Assembly (NCBI GenBank): GCA_905236805.1
Contig: CAJOPH010000025.1
Location: 1-52,420 of the forward strand
From: an uncultured Eubacterium sp.
GTDB lineage: Bacteria > Bacillota > Clostridia > Lachnospirales > Lachnospiraceae
Length of the DNA stretch: 52,420 nucleotides
Direction: 5' to 3'
The translations under genes and the position numbers were made by a program. The notes under the pieces were generated by a model. It made no database searches. It was not told the DNA's origin and worked only from the letters and a program-made list of their open reading frames with translations. How positions within the stretch are numbered: the stretch's first letter is position 1; each line of letters opens with the position of its first letter. This document shows positions 44,468 to 52,345 of the stretch, piece by piece.

Positions 44468-45403
44468 ATGTTATTTTTATCGATTCTTAAAATAGTAGGA
44501 ATAGTATTACTGTGCCTTTTGGGGTTTTTTGTCCTTGTGGCGGCGTTGGTTTTGTTTGTGCCCGTAAGGTTTTATGCGGATATGGAAAACCATGACCATA
44601 TGTCGGCAAGGGCGGGGGGCTCTTTTCTTCTTTTTGTCATAAGGTTTAGGGCAGAATATGAAAAAGACAGGCCAAAAATAGTATTTAGGATATTCGGTAT
44701 ACCTGTATTTGACAGCTCGAAGAAAAAGAAAAAAAAGAAAGATGCTACAGATAAGAATGAAAATACAGATAATGATATAGATAGGAATGAAAATATAGAT
44801 AATGATATAGATAGTAATATAGACAATAACGAAGATGAAAATAATGATAATAAGGAAAAGTCCCCGGAAGGGACAAATGACAGGGAGGCTGTAATAAGAA
44901 CCGAAGATCTTGGGGAAGATATGCCCCAAAAAGAAAAAGAGCCCCCGGAAGCATCCGAAAAAAAAGCCGAAAGAAAAAAAAGAGACAAAAAAAAGAATAA
45001 GCATAGGGAGAAAAATAAGGGTAAAAATAAGGAGAAAAATAAGAAAAAAAATAAAAAGGGCGTTATTTTCGGATTGGAGTCTGATGAGCTAAAGGAGGTT
45101 ATATCTTTTCTTTTGGGACAGGTAAAGGATCTTCTTTCAAGGATACATTTTAAGAAGCTTAAGGGAAATGCGTCGTTTTCATTGCAATCTCCGGACAGTA
45201 CGGGGCGTTTGGTGGGATTTATGTCCCTTCTTCCCTTTATGTATTCAAAAAAGCTCTTTCTTTATCCTGATTTTACCTCGGATAGGATGTATTTTGATGG
45301 CGAAATCAGCATGAAGGGGCATCTTAGGCTGATAGGAATACTTGTCATTGCGATAAGGGTAATAAGAAACAAAACGATAAAGAAGGCATTGAGAAATTTA
45401 TGA
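44468..45403 (+). CDS. DUF2953 (YtfI-like) membrane protein with charged low-complexity insert
   Basis: The 311-residue protein begins with a membrane segment (residues 7-31) followed by FVPVRFYADME, and ends with a conserved part (FKKLKGNASFSLQSPDSTGRLVGFMSLL ... FDGEISMKGHLRLIGILVIAI) as in DUF2953 proteins. Between residues about 84 and 198 is a low-complexity insert rich in Lys, Asn, Asp and Glu, including two 30-bp DNA repeats at 44755-44814. It precedes gerW/ytfJ, reproducing the ytfI-ytfJ pair of Bacillus. Role unknown, possibly sporulation-related. Confidence 0.8.
   Translation: MLFLSILKIVGIVLLCLLGFFVLVAALVLFVPVRFYADMENHDHMSARAGGSFLLFVIRFRAEYEKDRPKIVFRIFGIPVFDSSKKKKKKKDATDKNENTDNDIDRNENIDNDIDSNIDNNEDENNDNKEKSPEGTNDREAVIRTEDLGEDMPQKEKEPPEASEKKAERKKRDKKKNKHREKNKGKNKEKNKKKNKKGVIFGLESDELKEVISFLLGQVKDLLSRIHFKKLKGNASFSLQSPDSTGRLVGFMSLLPFMYSKKLFLYPDFTSDRMYFDGEISMKGHLRLIGILVIAIRVIRNKTIKKALRNL
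44755..44814 (+). repeat. Two 30-bp direct repeats in the DUF2953 gene
   Basis: Units 44755-44784 and 44785-44814 differ at a single base (ACAGAT versus ATAGAT) and encode (Asn-Glu-Asn-x-Asp-Asn-Asp-Ile-Asp-x)2. Confidence 0.85.
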
Positions 45404-45445
45404 TATCATATGGAATACGCGTAATATTTTAGGAGGATTTTAATT

Positions 45446-45865
45446 ATGGCGAACAATGATTTTAAGGCTACCGTAGAGTCTTTGTTTTCAGGGATGGATA
45501 CCTTCATTAACACCAAGACCGTGGTGGGAGAGCCCATAAACGTAGGCGATGATACGCTCATACTCCCCCTGGTGGAGGTAACCTTTGGTGTGGGGGCAGG
45601 TGCATTCGGGGGAGAAAAGGGGAATAACGCCGGTGGAGGATTGGGCGGAAAGATGTCCCCAAACAGCGTCCTTGTCGTAAAGGGAGACAAGGTAAAGCTT
45701 GTCAATATAAAGAACCAGGATGGTATCACCAAGGTATTGGATCTTTTGCCAGAGGTGGTGGACAAGATTTCCGGCAAGGTCAAAAATAAAAATGGCGAAA
45801 AGGACCTATCCAAAGAGGAGATTACGGAAATAATAGAAGATAATATCAAAGAGTCGGATGACTGA
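45446..45865 (+). CDS. ytfJ: GerW/YtfJ family sporulation protein
   Basis: The 139-residue protein matches the GerW family: VVGEPINVGDDTLILPLVEVTFGVGAGAFGG, a Gly/Asn-rich loop, then GGGLGGKMSPNSVLVVKGDKVKLVNI. In Bacillus the protein is needed for normal spore germination or dipicolinate retention. AGGAGG precedes the ATG. The last gene of the ruvB-to-gerW block, it is followed by a hairpin shared with convergent rpmB. Its presence hints at sporulation ancestry, though the family also occurs in non-sporulating relatives. Confidence 0.92.
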   Translation: MANNDFKATVESLFSGMDTFINTKTVVGEPINVGDDTLILPLVEVTFGVGAGAFGGEKGNNAGGGLGGKMSPNSVLVVKGDKVKLVNIKNQDGITKVLDLLPEVVDKISGKVKNKNGEKDLSKEEITEIIEDNIKESDD

Positions 45866-45907
45866 TCAGATTTATAGTGAACCTTACGAGTCGTGGCGTC
45901 GGAGACG

Positions 45908-45939
45908 AAAAAACAGCCAAGGGCAAAGCCTTTGGCTGT
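45908..45939 (-). terminator. Bidirectional terminator between gerW and rpmB
   Basis: A 12-bp stem, ACAGCCAAGGGC (45913-45924) with GCCTTTGGCTGT (45928-45939), one G-T pair, AAA loop. Six T follow on the minus strand (45913-45908); on the plus strand CGGTTTT follows. Confidence 0.8.
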
Positions 45940-45982
45940 CGGTTTTCGTGCTTTTTGTGCAAACCCCAGTGAAAAGGCAGCC

Positions 45983-46168
45983 TTAAGCCCTTTCGACTTT
46001 TCCGGACTTGAGGCAGCTGGTGCACACGTGCATCTTACGCCTGTTGGTTCCATCGGGGACGCGTACCGTCTTTATGTTTGCATGCCACATCTTGTTGGAA
46101 CGCCTGTGGGAGTGGCTCACCTTCTTCCCGAAATGGACTCCTTTGCCGCAAATCTCGCATTTTGCCAT
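45983..46168 (-). CDS. rpmB: 50S ribosomal protein L28
   Basis: The only minus-strand gene in the window. The 61-residue protein begins MAKCEICGKGVHFGKKVSHSHRRS and contains a second Cys pair (VCTSCLKSG), so it is the zinc-binding C+ form of L28. The start at 46168 has AAGGAGG just upstream on the minus strand; the in-frame ATG at 46189 adds only MSKEVVT and is unlikely. The divergent placement beside asp23-like and fakA matches Firmicute rpmB-yloU-yloV. Confidence 0.96.
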   Translation of the reverse strand: MAKCEICGKGVHFGKKVSHSHRRSNKMWHANIKTVRVPDGTNRRKMHVCTSCLKSGKVERA

Positions 46169-46250
46169 TGTTACCACCTCCTTACTCAAACAGCCTGCGC
46201 ATGGTGCCGCGCCGGGCTGGAATTTCCTTGTGAAAAATCACAACTTCACT

Positions 46251-46279
46251 ATTCTATCACAATGGAGGATAAAAATCAA
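46251..46279 (-). promoter_or_regulatory. rpmB promoter
   Basis: On the minus strand TTGATT (46279-46274), 17 bases, TAGAAT (46256-46251). A leader of roughly 75 bases precedes rpmB. Confidence 0.7.
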
Positions 46280-46309
46280 CTAAAATTTTACTTTTTCTTA
46301 CAAAACATC

Positions 46310-46338
46310 TTTATTTTTTCACGAAATCATAGTATAAT
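46310..46338 (+). promoter_or_regulatory. Probable promoter for asp23-like/fakA
   Basis: A perfect TATAAT (46333-46338) with a weak TTTATT 17 bases upstream. It lies in the AT-rich divergent region of about 240 bases between rpmB and the asp23-like gene. Confidence 0.5.
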
Positions 46339-46410
46339 GGTACGGATGATTTTTGGTAGCTATACGCTTCGTGTGCATCAGTGTATTTCCATTTCACGTG
46401 GAGGATTTTT

Positions 46411-46767
46411 ATGAATGGTCAGATAAACAATGAGCTGGGAAAAGTGGTGATAAGCCAGGACGTCATATCCACCTATGCGGGCTCCGTGGCAGTAGAGTGC
46501 TTTGGCATCGTGGGCTTTGGAAGCATGTCCATGACTGACGGAATAGTGAAGGTACTTAAAAAAGAAAAGATTACCAGGGGCATCAGGGTGAGGGTCGATG
46601 AGGATGGGATATATCTTGACTTCCATCTGATTTTTGCCTACGGCGTCAACATAAAGACGGTGACGGATAACCTCATAGACACCGTGAAATACAAGGTGGA
46701 AGACTTCACGGGGCTCAAAATTGCCCGGATAAACATTTACGTTGACGGTGTTAGCGTGATAGATTAA
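46411..46767 (+). CDS. Asp23/Gls24 family envelope stress protein (YloU-like)
   Basis: The 118-residue protein fits Asp23/DUF322: GKVVISQDVISTYAGSVAVECFGIVGF, then IRVRVDEDGIYLDFHLIFAYGVNIKTVTDNLIDTVKYKVEDFTGL and INIYVDGV. GGAGG lies 6 bases before ATG 46411. It sits 13 bases upstream of fakA, the yloU-yloV pair of Firmicutes. Asp23 proteins associate with the membrane and affect envelope stress; the precise job here is unknown. Confidence 0.93.
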   Translation: MNGQINNELGKVVISQDVISTYAGSVAVECFGIVGFGSMSMTDGIVKVLKKEKITRGIRVRVDEDGIYLDFHLIFAYGVNIKTVTDNLIDTVKYKVEDFTGLKIARINIYVDGVSVID

Positions 46768-46780
46768 GGAGGGTTAAGCG

Positions 46781-48478
46781 TTGAGTGTAGAAAGTATAGA
46801 TGCCAAGTTGCTTTCTAAGATGTTCCTTGCGGGGGCAGCAAGCTTAGAGGCCAGAAAGGAATACATAAATGATTTAAACGTCTTCCCGGTACCGGACGGG
46901 GATACGGGGACGAACATGACCATGACCATACTTTCCGCGGTGGGGGAGGTATCGGTCTTGGAAGACCCTTCGATGAAGGAGTTGTCAAAGGCCATATCCT
47001 CAGGATCCCTAAGGGGCGCCAGGGGGAATTCCGGTGTCATTCTCTCCCAGCTTTTAAGGGGGTTTTCCCGTACGATAGCAGATACGGAAGAAATAGACAT
47101 AAATATCATGGCAGAAGCCTTTGAAAAGGCGGTGGAAACAGCGTACAAGGCTGTCATGAAGCCCATGGAAGGCACGATTCTTACCGTGGCAAGAAATATC
47201 AGCGAGAAGGCCTCGGACATGAAGGATACGGGCGTTGGATTCGAAGAGTTTTCCGGGGCTATTTTGGAAGTGGGGCAGGAAGCTTTGGACAAAACGCCCG
47301 AGCTTTTGCCTGTCCTAAAGGAGGCGGGGGTTGTGGACTCCGGCGGAGCGGGGCTTTTGGAAATACTTAAAGGCGCCCGGGACGCCCTCCTTGGGAAGGA
47401 AGTGGATTATTCAAAGCTTGAAGCAAATGAAGCTCCCCGTCCGTTAAAGATATCAAAGGAAGTTAATGACGATATTAAATTTGGCTATTGCACCGAATTT
47501 ATCATTGTCCTTGACAGGCCCCTTGATGATGATGAGATTACGGACTTTAAGGCGTTTTTGAACGGCATCGGGGACTCCATAGTGTTTGTCCCCGATGATG
47601 AGATAGTAAAGATCCACGTTCACACTAATGAGCCGGGAAATGCCATTCAGAAGGCTTTGGGCTACGGATCGCTCAGCAGGATAAAGATAGACAATATGAG
47701 GGAAGAGCACCAGGAGAGGCTCTTTAAGGATTCACTAAAGCTTGCCAGGGAACAAAAGGAAGCCGATGAAAAGGCGGCTGATAAGAAAACGGGAGAATCC
47801 TTCGCAAAAAACATGCACAAGGAAAACGGATTTGTTGCGGTATGCGCGGGAGAGGGGATGACCGAAATATTTAAGGACCTTGGGACTGACCGGGTGATAA
47901 TGGGCGGCCAGACCATGAATCCTTCTACCGATGACATAGTAAAGGCGGCGGAAAAGATAGATGCGGACAATATCTTCATCCTTCCCAACAACAAAAACAT
48001 CATCATGGCGGCAAACCAGGCAAAAGACATCATTGAAGACAAAAACGTCATCGTGATAGAGACAAAGACGATCCCGCAGGGAATAGCAGCCCTCATAAGC
48101 TTTACCCCGGACATTCCTCCCGATGATAATAAAGAAAACATGAAGGAGGCGATAGATCAGATAAGGAGCGCCCAGGTGACGTATGCGGTACGGGATACCA
48201 CCATAGAGGGAAAGTCCATAGAAAAGGATGATTACATGGCCATAGGAGATGACGGACTCCTTGCGTCGGGAAAGGATCTTGAGGATGTGGTCATCTCGAT
48301 GATAGAAAAGATGGCGGATGATGATTCGGAGATCATCAGCCTTTACTATGGGGCAGACATTGATGGAAAGGATGCGCAGACAGTATCGGAAAGGCTAAGG
48401 GAAAAATATCCCGACTGTGAAATAGAGGTAAACGATGGAGGCCAGCCCGTGTACTATTACATAGCATCGGTGGAGTGA
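46781..48478 (+). CDS. fakA: Fatty acid kinase FakA / DAK2-domain protein (YloV-like)
   Basis: FakA phosphorylates fatty acids held by FakB, feeding acyl-phosphate to PlsY. The 565-residue protein has a DhaL-type kinase domain (NVFPVPDGDTGTNMTMT; GSLRGARGNSGVILSQLLRGF; GVVDSGGAGLLEILKG), then a FakB-interacting middle region (CTEFIIVLDRPLDD) and a C-terminal EDD-like fold. The start is TTG at 46781 with AAGGAGGG 7 bases upstream. Together with plsX and acpP in this window it covers both routes to acyl-phosphate. Confidence 0.94.
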   Translation: MSVESIDAKLLSKMFLAGAASLEARKEYINDLNVFPVPDGDTGTNMTMTILSAVGEVSVLEDPSMKELSKAISSGSLRGARGNSGVILSQLLRGFSRTIADTEEIDINIMAEAFEKAVETAYKAVMKPMEGTILTVARNISEKASDMKDTGVGFEEFSGAILEVGQEALDKTPELLPVLKEAGVVDSGGAGLLEILKGARDALLGKEVDYSKLEANEAPRPLKISKEVNDDIKFGYCTEFIIVLDRPLDDDEITDFKAFLNGIGDSIVFVPDDEIVKIHVHTNEPGNAIQKALGYGSLSRIKIDNMREEHQERLFKDSLKLAREQKEADEKAADKKTGESFAKNMHKENGFVAVCAGEGMTEIFKDLGTDRVIMGGQTMNPSTDDIVKAAEKIDADNIFILPNNKNIIMAANQAKDIIEDKNVIVIETKTIPQGIAALISFTPDIPPDDNKENMKEAIDQIRSAQVTYAVRDTTIEGKSIEKDDYMAIGDDGLLASGKDLEDVVISMIEKMADDDSEIISLYYGADIDGKDAQTVSERLREKYPDCEIEVNDGGQPVYYYIASVE

Positions 48479-48497
48479 TTAAAGAGGCAAAAAAAGC

Positions 48498-48526
48498 TTG
48501 ACTTTTGCCGGATAAAGTAGTATAAT
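48498..48526 (+). promoter_or_regulatory. rpmF promoter
   Basis: TTGACT (48498-48503), 17 bases, TATAAT (48521-48526), start near 48533. Confidence 0.85.
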
Positions 48527-48565
48527 GGTGAACCGTACGTTGACCGTGAAAGGAGGTGTGACCCA

Positions 48566-48748
48566 ATGTCCATTTGTCCAAAAAACAAATCTTCCAAGGG
48601 AAGAAGGGACAAGAGAAGAGCAAACTGGAAGATGAGTGCTCCTACTCTTGTTAAGTGCAGCAAGTGCGGTGAGCTTATGGTTCCTCACAGGGTCTGCAAG
48701 AACTGTGGCTCTTACAATAAGAAGGAAATCATAGCCATGGATGCGTGA
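48566..48748 (+). CDS. rpmF: 50S ribosomal protein L32
   Basis: The 60-residue protein has the L32 pattern: basic N terminus CPKNKSSKGRRDKRRANWKM, then four zinc Cys as CSKCGELMVPHRVCKNCG. AAAGGAGGTG precedes the ATG. Own promoter and terminator make it a single-gene unit; the usual partners yceD and plsX are not adjacent. Confidence 0.97.
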   Translation: MSICPKNKSSKGRRDKRRANWKMSAPTLVKCSKCGELMVPHRVCKNCGSYNKKEIIAMDA

Positions 48749-48757
48749 TGAAAACAG

Positions 48758-48789
48758 ACCTCCGGGCGCTAAGGCGCTTGGGGGTTTTT
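48758..48789 (+). terminator. rpmF terminator
   Basis: ACCTCCGGGCGC (48758-48769) pairs with GCGCTTGGGGGT (48774-48785), 12 bp including G-T pairs, loop TAAG, followed by five T. Confidence 0.85.
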
Positions 48790-48820
48790 CATATGCGTCA
48801 AAAATAAACGGGATGGAATA

Positions 48821-49753
48821 ATGAAAGAACGTTTTAACTATGTTATTTCCCTGTCCCTTCTCATCTGTCTTATTATCCTCGGAGCGATATCACACGGACA
48901 GGATGCGGAAAGGAAGGAAGTAACGCACACCATAAAGTATGATTTAACATATGCGGAAGGCACTGATGAATCGGGGGATTTTGAAGGGCTTAAATCTTCA
49001 TGGCTGGATTACCCGGGAGTGATAGCCCATGCGGGAGGTGCCATGAGGGAAGCAGGCACCTTGTACACGTATACAGGCTGCAAGGAGGCCTTTGAGCAAA
49101 ACTATCTGCTGGGGCACAGGGTATTTGAATTCGATTTTCTTCCCACCACCGACGGGAGTCTTGCCCTTACCCATGAATGGGAAGATGATAAGGAGCTGAC
49201 ATCATCTGAGTGGAAGCAGGTCAAGGTAGAGGGCAAATACACATCCCTTCTCATAGGGGATCTTCTGGACATCATGGTCAAATACCCTGATATTTATGTC
49301 GTAACCGATACCAAGCTCACGGATGACGATGATGTTAAATCGGAATTTGATATTATTTACAAAGAGTGCATGGAAAGGGACCCAAACCTTCTTGACAGGA
49401 TAGTGCCGCAGATATATACAAACGGGATGTATGGCGTAATAATGGATGTCTATGACTGGAAGAGCGTGATTTATACCACCTACAAGACCAGGAAGGACAA
49501 GGATGTTACGGCAAAGGACATAGTGGATTTTGCAAAGGACAAGGAAAATATTTGCGTAATTACTGCCAGTGTGAAGGACGATAGGTTTGGGGAAGAGGGC
49601 GCAAAGCTGGTTCATGATGCGGGGATGCTCCTTTTCAGGCATACCGTGAATGACTACACCCTGATGACGAAATGCCATGGGGAAGGGTCGGACGGATTTT
49701 ATACCGACACCCTCCTGCCGTCAGATGTCACACTCATGTATTCGTTGGAATGA
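48821..49753 (+). CDS. Membrane-anchored glycerophosphodiester phosphodiesterase-like protein
   Basis: The 310-residue protein has an N-terminal hydrophobic anchor (residues 6-24) and then a GDPD-type TIM barrel. VIAHAGGAMREA replaces the usual HRG motif, followed by FEFDFLPTTDGSLALTHEWED with metal-binding Glu/Asp and the general base His, then DIYVVTDTKL, and a C-terminal DGFYTDTL. It would act outside the membrane on glycerophosphodiesters or related phospho-polymers such as teichoic acids; substrate is inference. GGATGGA lies just before the ATG. It stands alone between terminators and promoters. Confidence 0.78.
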   Translation: MKERFNYVISLSLLICLIILGAISHGQDAERKEVTHTIKYDLTYAEGTDESGDFEGLKSSWLDYPGVIAHAGGAMREAGTLYTYTGCKEAFEQNYLLGHRVFEFDFLPTTDGSLALTHEWEDDKELTSSEWKQVKVEGKYTSLLIGDLLDIMVKYPDIYVVTDTKLTDDDDVKSEFDIIYKECMERDPNLLDRIVPQIYTNGMYGVIMDVYDWKSVIYTTYKTRKDKDVTAKDIVDFAKDKENICVITASVKDDRFGEEGAKLVHDAGMLLFRHTVNDYTLMTKCHGEGSDGFYTDTLLPSDVTLMYSLE

Positions 49754-49891
49754 GGGGTGCATGGAGAAAATTTTAATTTTGGCAAAAATGCTTTCTTGAT
49801 TTTACCACATGTCTCTGCATGGGATATTTACAGCTAATTTGTGTATTATTGATGTATTTTTCGCTTTTTGTGCTTTTTTTTAACAATATTC

Positions 49892-49920
49892 TTGAAATTT
49901 TCTTTGGTAAGTGATAAAAT
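49892..49920 (+). promoter_or_regulatory. Promoter for 4-hydroxybutyryl-CoA dehydratase gene
   Basis: TTGAAA (49892-49897), 17 bases, TAAAAT (49915-49920). The predicted start near 49927 leaves a leader of about 185 bases. Confidence 0.7.
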
Positions 49921-49926
49921 TGTCTT

Positions 49927-50111
49927 ATACGTTTTTAAAGGAGGCGGGAAAGACCGTTTCCGTATCGCACCGGCTGAGGGGTGAAGGTTACTATCCTGCC
50001 CGGGCTGTGTGCATCATTAACCCATTTACTTAAGCACTGTTACGGGAGAGCCTTTTGGATCAGACGGGGGTGATCTTGTGGCAGGACATCAGATTCAGGA
50101 GGTATGGTCCA
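49927..50111 (+). other. Long GC-rich 5' leader of the dehydratase gene, possibly structured RNA
   Basis: The 358-base gap before the dehydratase gene starts AT-rich (49754-49926), holding the promoter, and then turns into this GC-rich leader. GGCGGG near 49941 can pair with CCTGCC near 49995. AAAGGAGG at about 49936-49943 lacks a following ATG. A GTG-started 30-codon frame runs 49981-50073. I could not match it to the FMN, TPP, SAM, lysine, glycine, cobalamin, c-di-AMP or T-box consensus. Function unknown. Confidence 0.4.
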
Positions 50112-51707
50112 ATGGCAATAGGAACTTACGAGCAATACAAGGAAAGGTTGCTCAAGATGAAACCAAACGTATATCTTCACGGCAAGAAGATTGACCGCTC
50201 TAACGGAAAGACCGGTGCCGAGAGGGACTTGGCAGATTGGGTAAAGGGTGGCGCATACGTTATGAAGCAGTGCTATGATACTGCGAATGACCCTGAGTAT
50301 GCCGATGTCTGTGTTATAGATGACGGCAATGGAAAGAAGCACAATAGGTGCTGCCACATAAATCAGTCCAAGGAAGATCTTTTGACAAAGCAGCTCATGA
50401 CCCGTCTCATCTGTCACAGGGTGGGTGGCTGCATGCAGAGGTGCATGGGTACGGACGCCATCAACGCCCTGTATTCTGTTACCTATGACTGCGACCAGGC
50501 TACGGGCACCGAGTATCACCAGAGATTAAAGAAATACATCGAGTACCTTCAGGAGTATGACCTTGTGGCTAACTGTGCGCAGACCGACGTGAAGGGTTCG
50601 CGTAACAAGAAATACAAGAGGGCGCACCAGCAGCCCGATCCTGACCAGTTCGTGCATGTTGTAGATACTGACGTGGACGGTGTCGGCATAGACGGAAAGC
50701 CCTGCAAGGGTATCATCGTAAGGGGAGCCAAGATATGTAACTCCAACGCTCCTTATGTGGATGAGATCGTGGTTAACCCCACGAAGTTCATGGATGAGGA
50801 GGATAAGGACTATGCCGTAGCTTTCGCCCTTCCTGCTGACTGGGACGGTATAAAGCTCATGGCCCTTCCCGGACTTCACCACAAGAGGACAAACCTTGAC
50901 GCGCCGTTCGCGAAAATAGGTGACGTAGAGTCACTCACCATCTTTGATGATGTGTTCGTTCCTTACGAGCGCGTGTTCATGTGTGGGCGTGACAATGAAG
51001 GCGTATGTCGCTTCGCCGGCTACCTTGCCCTGATGTTTGCCCATTATCACCGTCATTCCTACACGGGATGCAAGACCGCAGTGTCTGAGGTAATAGCTTC
51101 ACAGGCAGCCCTTGTAGCTGAGGTAAATGACATTGCCAAGGAGTCACATGTACGCTCAAAGCTTTGCGATATCATCCAGACGGCTGAGCTGGTGTTCGCT
51201 GCCGGACAGCAGGCAGGTCACAGGGCGCAGGAGTTCCCTTCGGGACAGTGGGTGCCTGATGAGATCCTTACCAATGCGGGCCGCCGTCTTGCGGGACACA
51301 ATATCTACCATGAGTATGAGACCATGGCAGACCTTACGGGTGGTATCTGCGCATCGCTTCCCACGGAGGAGAGCTTCTTTGCTGAGGAGACGGCAGAGCT
51401 TTGCAACAAGTACATCCAGAGGAATCCTGCGTGGAGCACTGAGGATACGCACCGCGTGATGCGTATGATGGAGAACAAGCTCTGCGATTCCTTCGAGGCA
51501 GCCCAGGCGGTAGCCGGTGTACATGGCGGTGGATCACCCCTTATGGAGGAGATCACACTCATGAGCCGTTACGACCTTGAGGAACTGAAGAAGATAGCCA
51601 AATATCTTGCAGGCATCCCGGGATATGAAAAGTGTCCGCGTTACGAGAGGGAGTATGCATCCCCGAGGTCCATGTTGGCACGTTTCGATGCCTCAAAAAA
51701 GAAATAA
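50112..51707 (+). CDS. abfD: 4-hydroxybutyryl-CoA dehydratase / vinylacetyl-CoA delta-isomerase
   Basis: This flavin and [4Fe-4S] enzyme dehydrates 4-hydroxybutyryl-CoA to crotonyl-CoA, feeding butyrate formation from succinate or 4-aminobutyrate. The 531-residue protein keeps all four cluster ligands of the Clostridium aminobutyricum enzyme: Cys107 and Cys111 (GGCMQRCMG), His313 and Cys320 (HYHRHSYTGC), matching C99, C103, H292 and C299. ATG 50112 was chosen because AGGAGG lies 9 bases upstream; an earlier in-frame TTG at 50055 has no such site. Arg codons are about half CGT/CGC, unlike the AGG-dominated neighbours, which suggests high expression or transfer. No 4-hydroxybutyrate CoA-transferase gene is adjacent. 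Confidence 0.95.
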   Translation: MAIGTYEQYKERLLKMKPNVYLHGKKIDRSNGKTGAERDLADWVKGGAYVMKQCYDTANDPEYADVCVIDDGNGKKHNRCCHINQSKEDLLTKQLMTRLICHRVGGCMQRCMGTDAINALYSVTYDCDQATGTEYHQRLKKYIEYLQEYDLVANCAQTDVKGSRNKKYKRAHQQPDPDQFVHVVDTDVDGVGIDGKPCKGIIVRGAKICNSNAPYVDEIVVNPTKFMDEEDKDYAVAFALPADWDGIKLMALPGLHHKRTNLDAPFAKIGDVESLTIFDDVFVPYERVFMCGRDNEGVCRFAGYLALMFAHYHRHSYTGCKTAVSEVIASQAALVAEVNDIAKESHVRSKLCDIIQTAELVFAAGQQAGHRAQEFPSGQWVPDEILTNAGRRLAGHNIYHEYETMADLTGGICASLPTEESFFAEETAELCNKYIQRNPAWSTEDTHRVMRMMENKLCDSFEAAQAVAGVHGGGSPLMEEITLMSRYDLEELKKIAKYLAGIPGYEKCPRYEREYASPRSMLARFDASKKK

Positions 51708-51731
51708 TATGACAGAATGTTTGTGACTATT

Positions 51732-51759
51732 GACCCCCACATCGTGTGGGGGTCTTTTT
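51732..51759 (+). terminator. Strong intrinsic terminator after abfD
   Basis: A perfect 10-bp stem GACCCCCACA / TGTGGGGGTC with TCG loop, followed by five T. Confidence 0.9.
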
Positions 51760-51931
51760 GCAATATCGGTTACACTATCCTTCTAAAAAACTTTTGGGAA
51801 CTAAGGACAATTCAAACGGTTAACCCGTGCGCTGAAGAACGGCTTTAACTTGGAAGCTATCTTTATAGAATATTCTATTTGGTAAGATCGTCTTGAGTCA
51901 GTGTTAAGACATGCCGGGAAATGGGACGCCT

Positions 51932-52024
51932 ATGTTAAAAAGTGAAAAGGACATGATACAACGCTTCATACGAAGGTCACTTATCTCAAGAAGCTGGCAG
52001 AAATCAAAAGAGATCTTTTTGTGA
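51932..52024 (+). CDS. Small ORF of unknown function
   Basis: Thirty codons, ATG start, basic product with SLISRSWQKSKEIF. Its stop overlaps the GTG start of the next frame (GTGA). No family recognised and no good ribosome site; it may be a fragment. Confidence 0.2.
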   Translation: MLKSEKDMIQRFIRRSLISRSWQKSKEIFL

Positions 52025-52242
52025 AAATCAAATTAAACATATTGAAAACTATTCGTTTTGTCATCCAGCATCACCCTGACTGGAATGATGAAGTTGTTAA
52101 TGGTACATGGTACCAACGTTCAACGTTGTTAAAAGTAACAGAAAAAAGTCCTTGGCAGGAAATCGACCAGCTGAAAGCAGAGCACGACGCAATAGAAATG
52201 GAGGTGGCAGGAGGTCATAGATATTATGACGACTTTGTTTGA
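52021..52242 (+). CDS. Hypothetical protein, 73 residues
   Basis: A GTG-started 73-residue frame with a basic, helical N terminus (KIKLNILKTIRFVIQHHPDW) and an acidic C terminus (QLKAEHDAIEMEV). No family recognised. It overlaps the preceding and following small frames by 4 and 17 bases. Either a translationally coupled set of tiny genes or a frame-shifted remnant of one gene. Confidence 0.3.
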   Translation: MKIKLNILKTIRFVIQHHPDWNDEVVNGTWYQRSTLLKVTEKSPWQEIDQLKAEHDAIEMEVAGGHRYYDDFV

Positions 52243-52345
52243 TCAGGAAACAATAATGAAAAACCATGATGCAGCACTTAGGAAAGAAGTGCAAAACGAG
52301 ACACGTAAGAAACTCTATAAATTCCTTGTTTATAGGGCGTTGTGA
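52226..52345 (+). CDS. Small ORF, 39 residues
   Basis: Starts MTTLFDQETIMKNHDAALRK; AGGAGG at about 52210 gives it the best ribosome site in the stretch. Its beginning recalls C-terminal tails of Rpn-family nucleases/transposases in Lachnospiraceae, from memory only. Its stop overlaps the next GTG frame by 4 bases. Confidence 0.3.
   Translation: MTTLFDQETIMKNHDAALRKEVQNETRKKLYKFLVYRAL

Noticed and set aside
44507-45004. Minus-strand 165-codon frame in the DUF2953 gene
   Set aside because: Product is Phe/Ile/Tyr-rich, the mirror of Lys/Asp-rich plus-strand codons; a shadow frame.
45893-46414. Plus-strand 173-codon frame over rpmB
   Set aside because: It is antisense to the clear L28 gene and passes through its terminator and promoter; no coding signature.
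50055-50111. TTG start giving a longer 4-hydroxybutyryl-CoA dehydratase
   Set aside because: AGGAGG sits 9 bases before ATG 50112 and the extra residues do not resemble the family.
49927-50111. c-di-AMP (ydaO-type), cobalamin or glycine riboswitch
   Set aside because: GGGGTGAAGG and GGGAGAG words occur, but the other conserved blocks and their order are missing.
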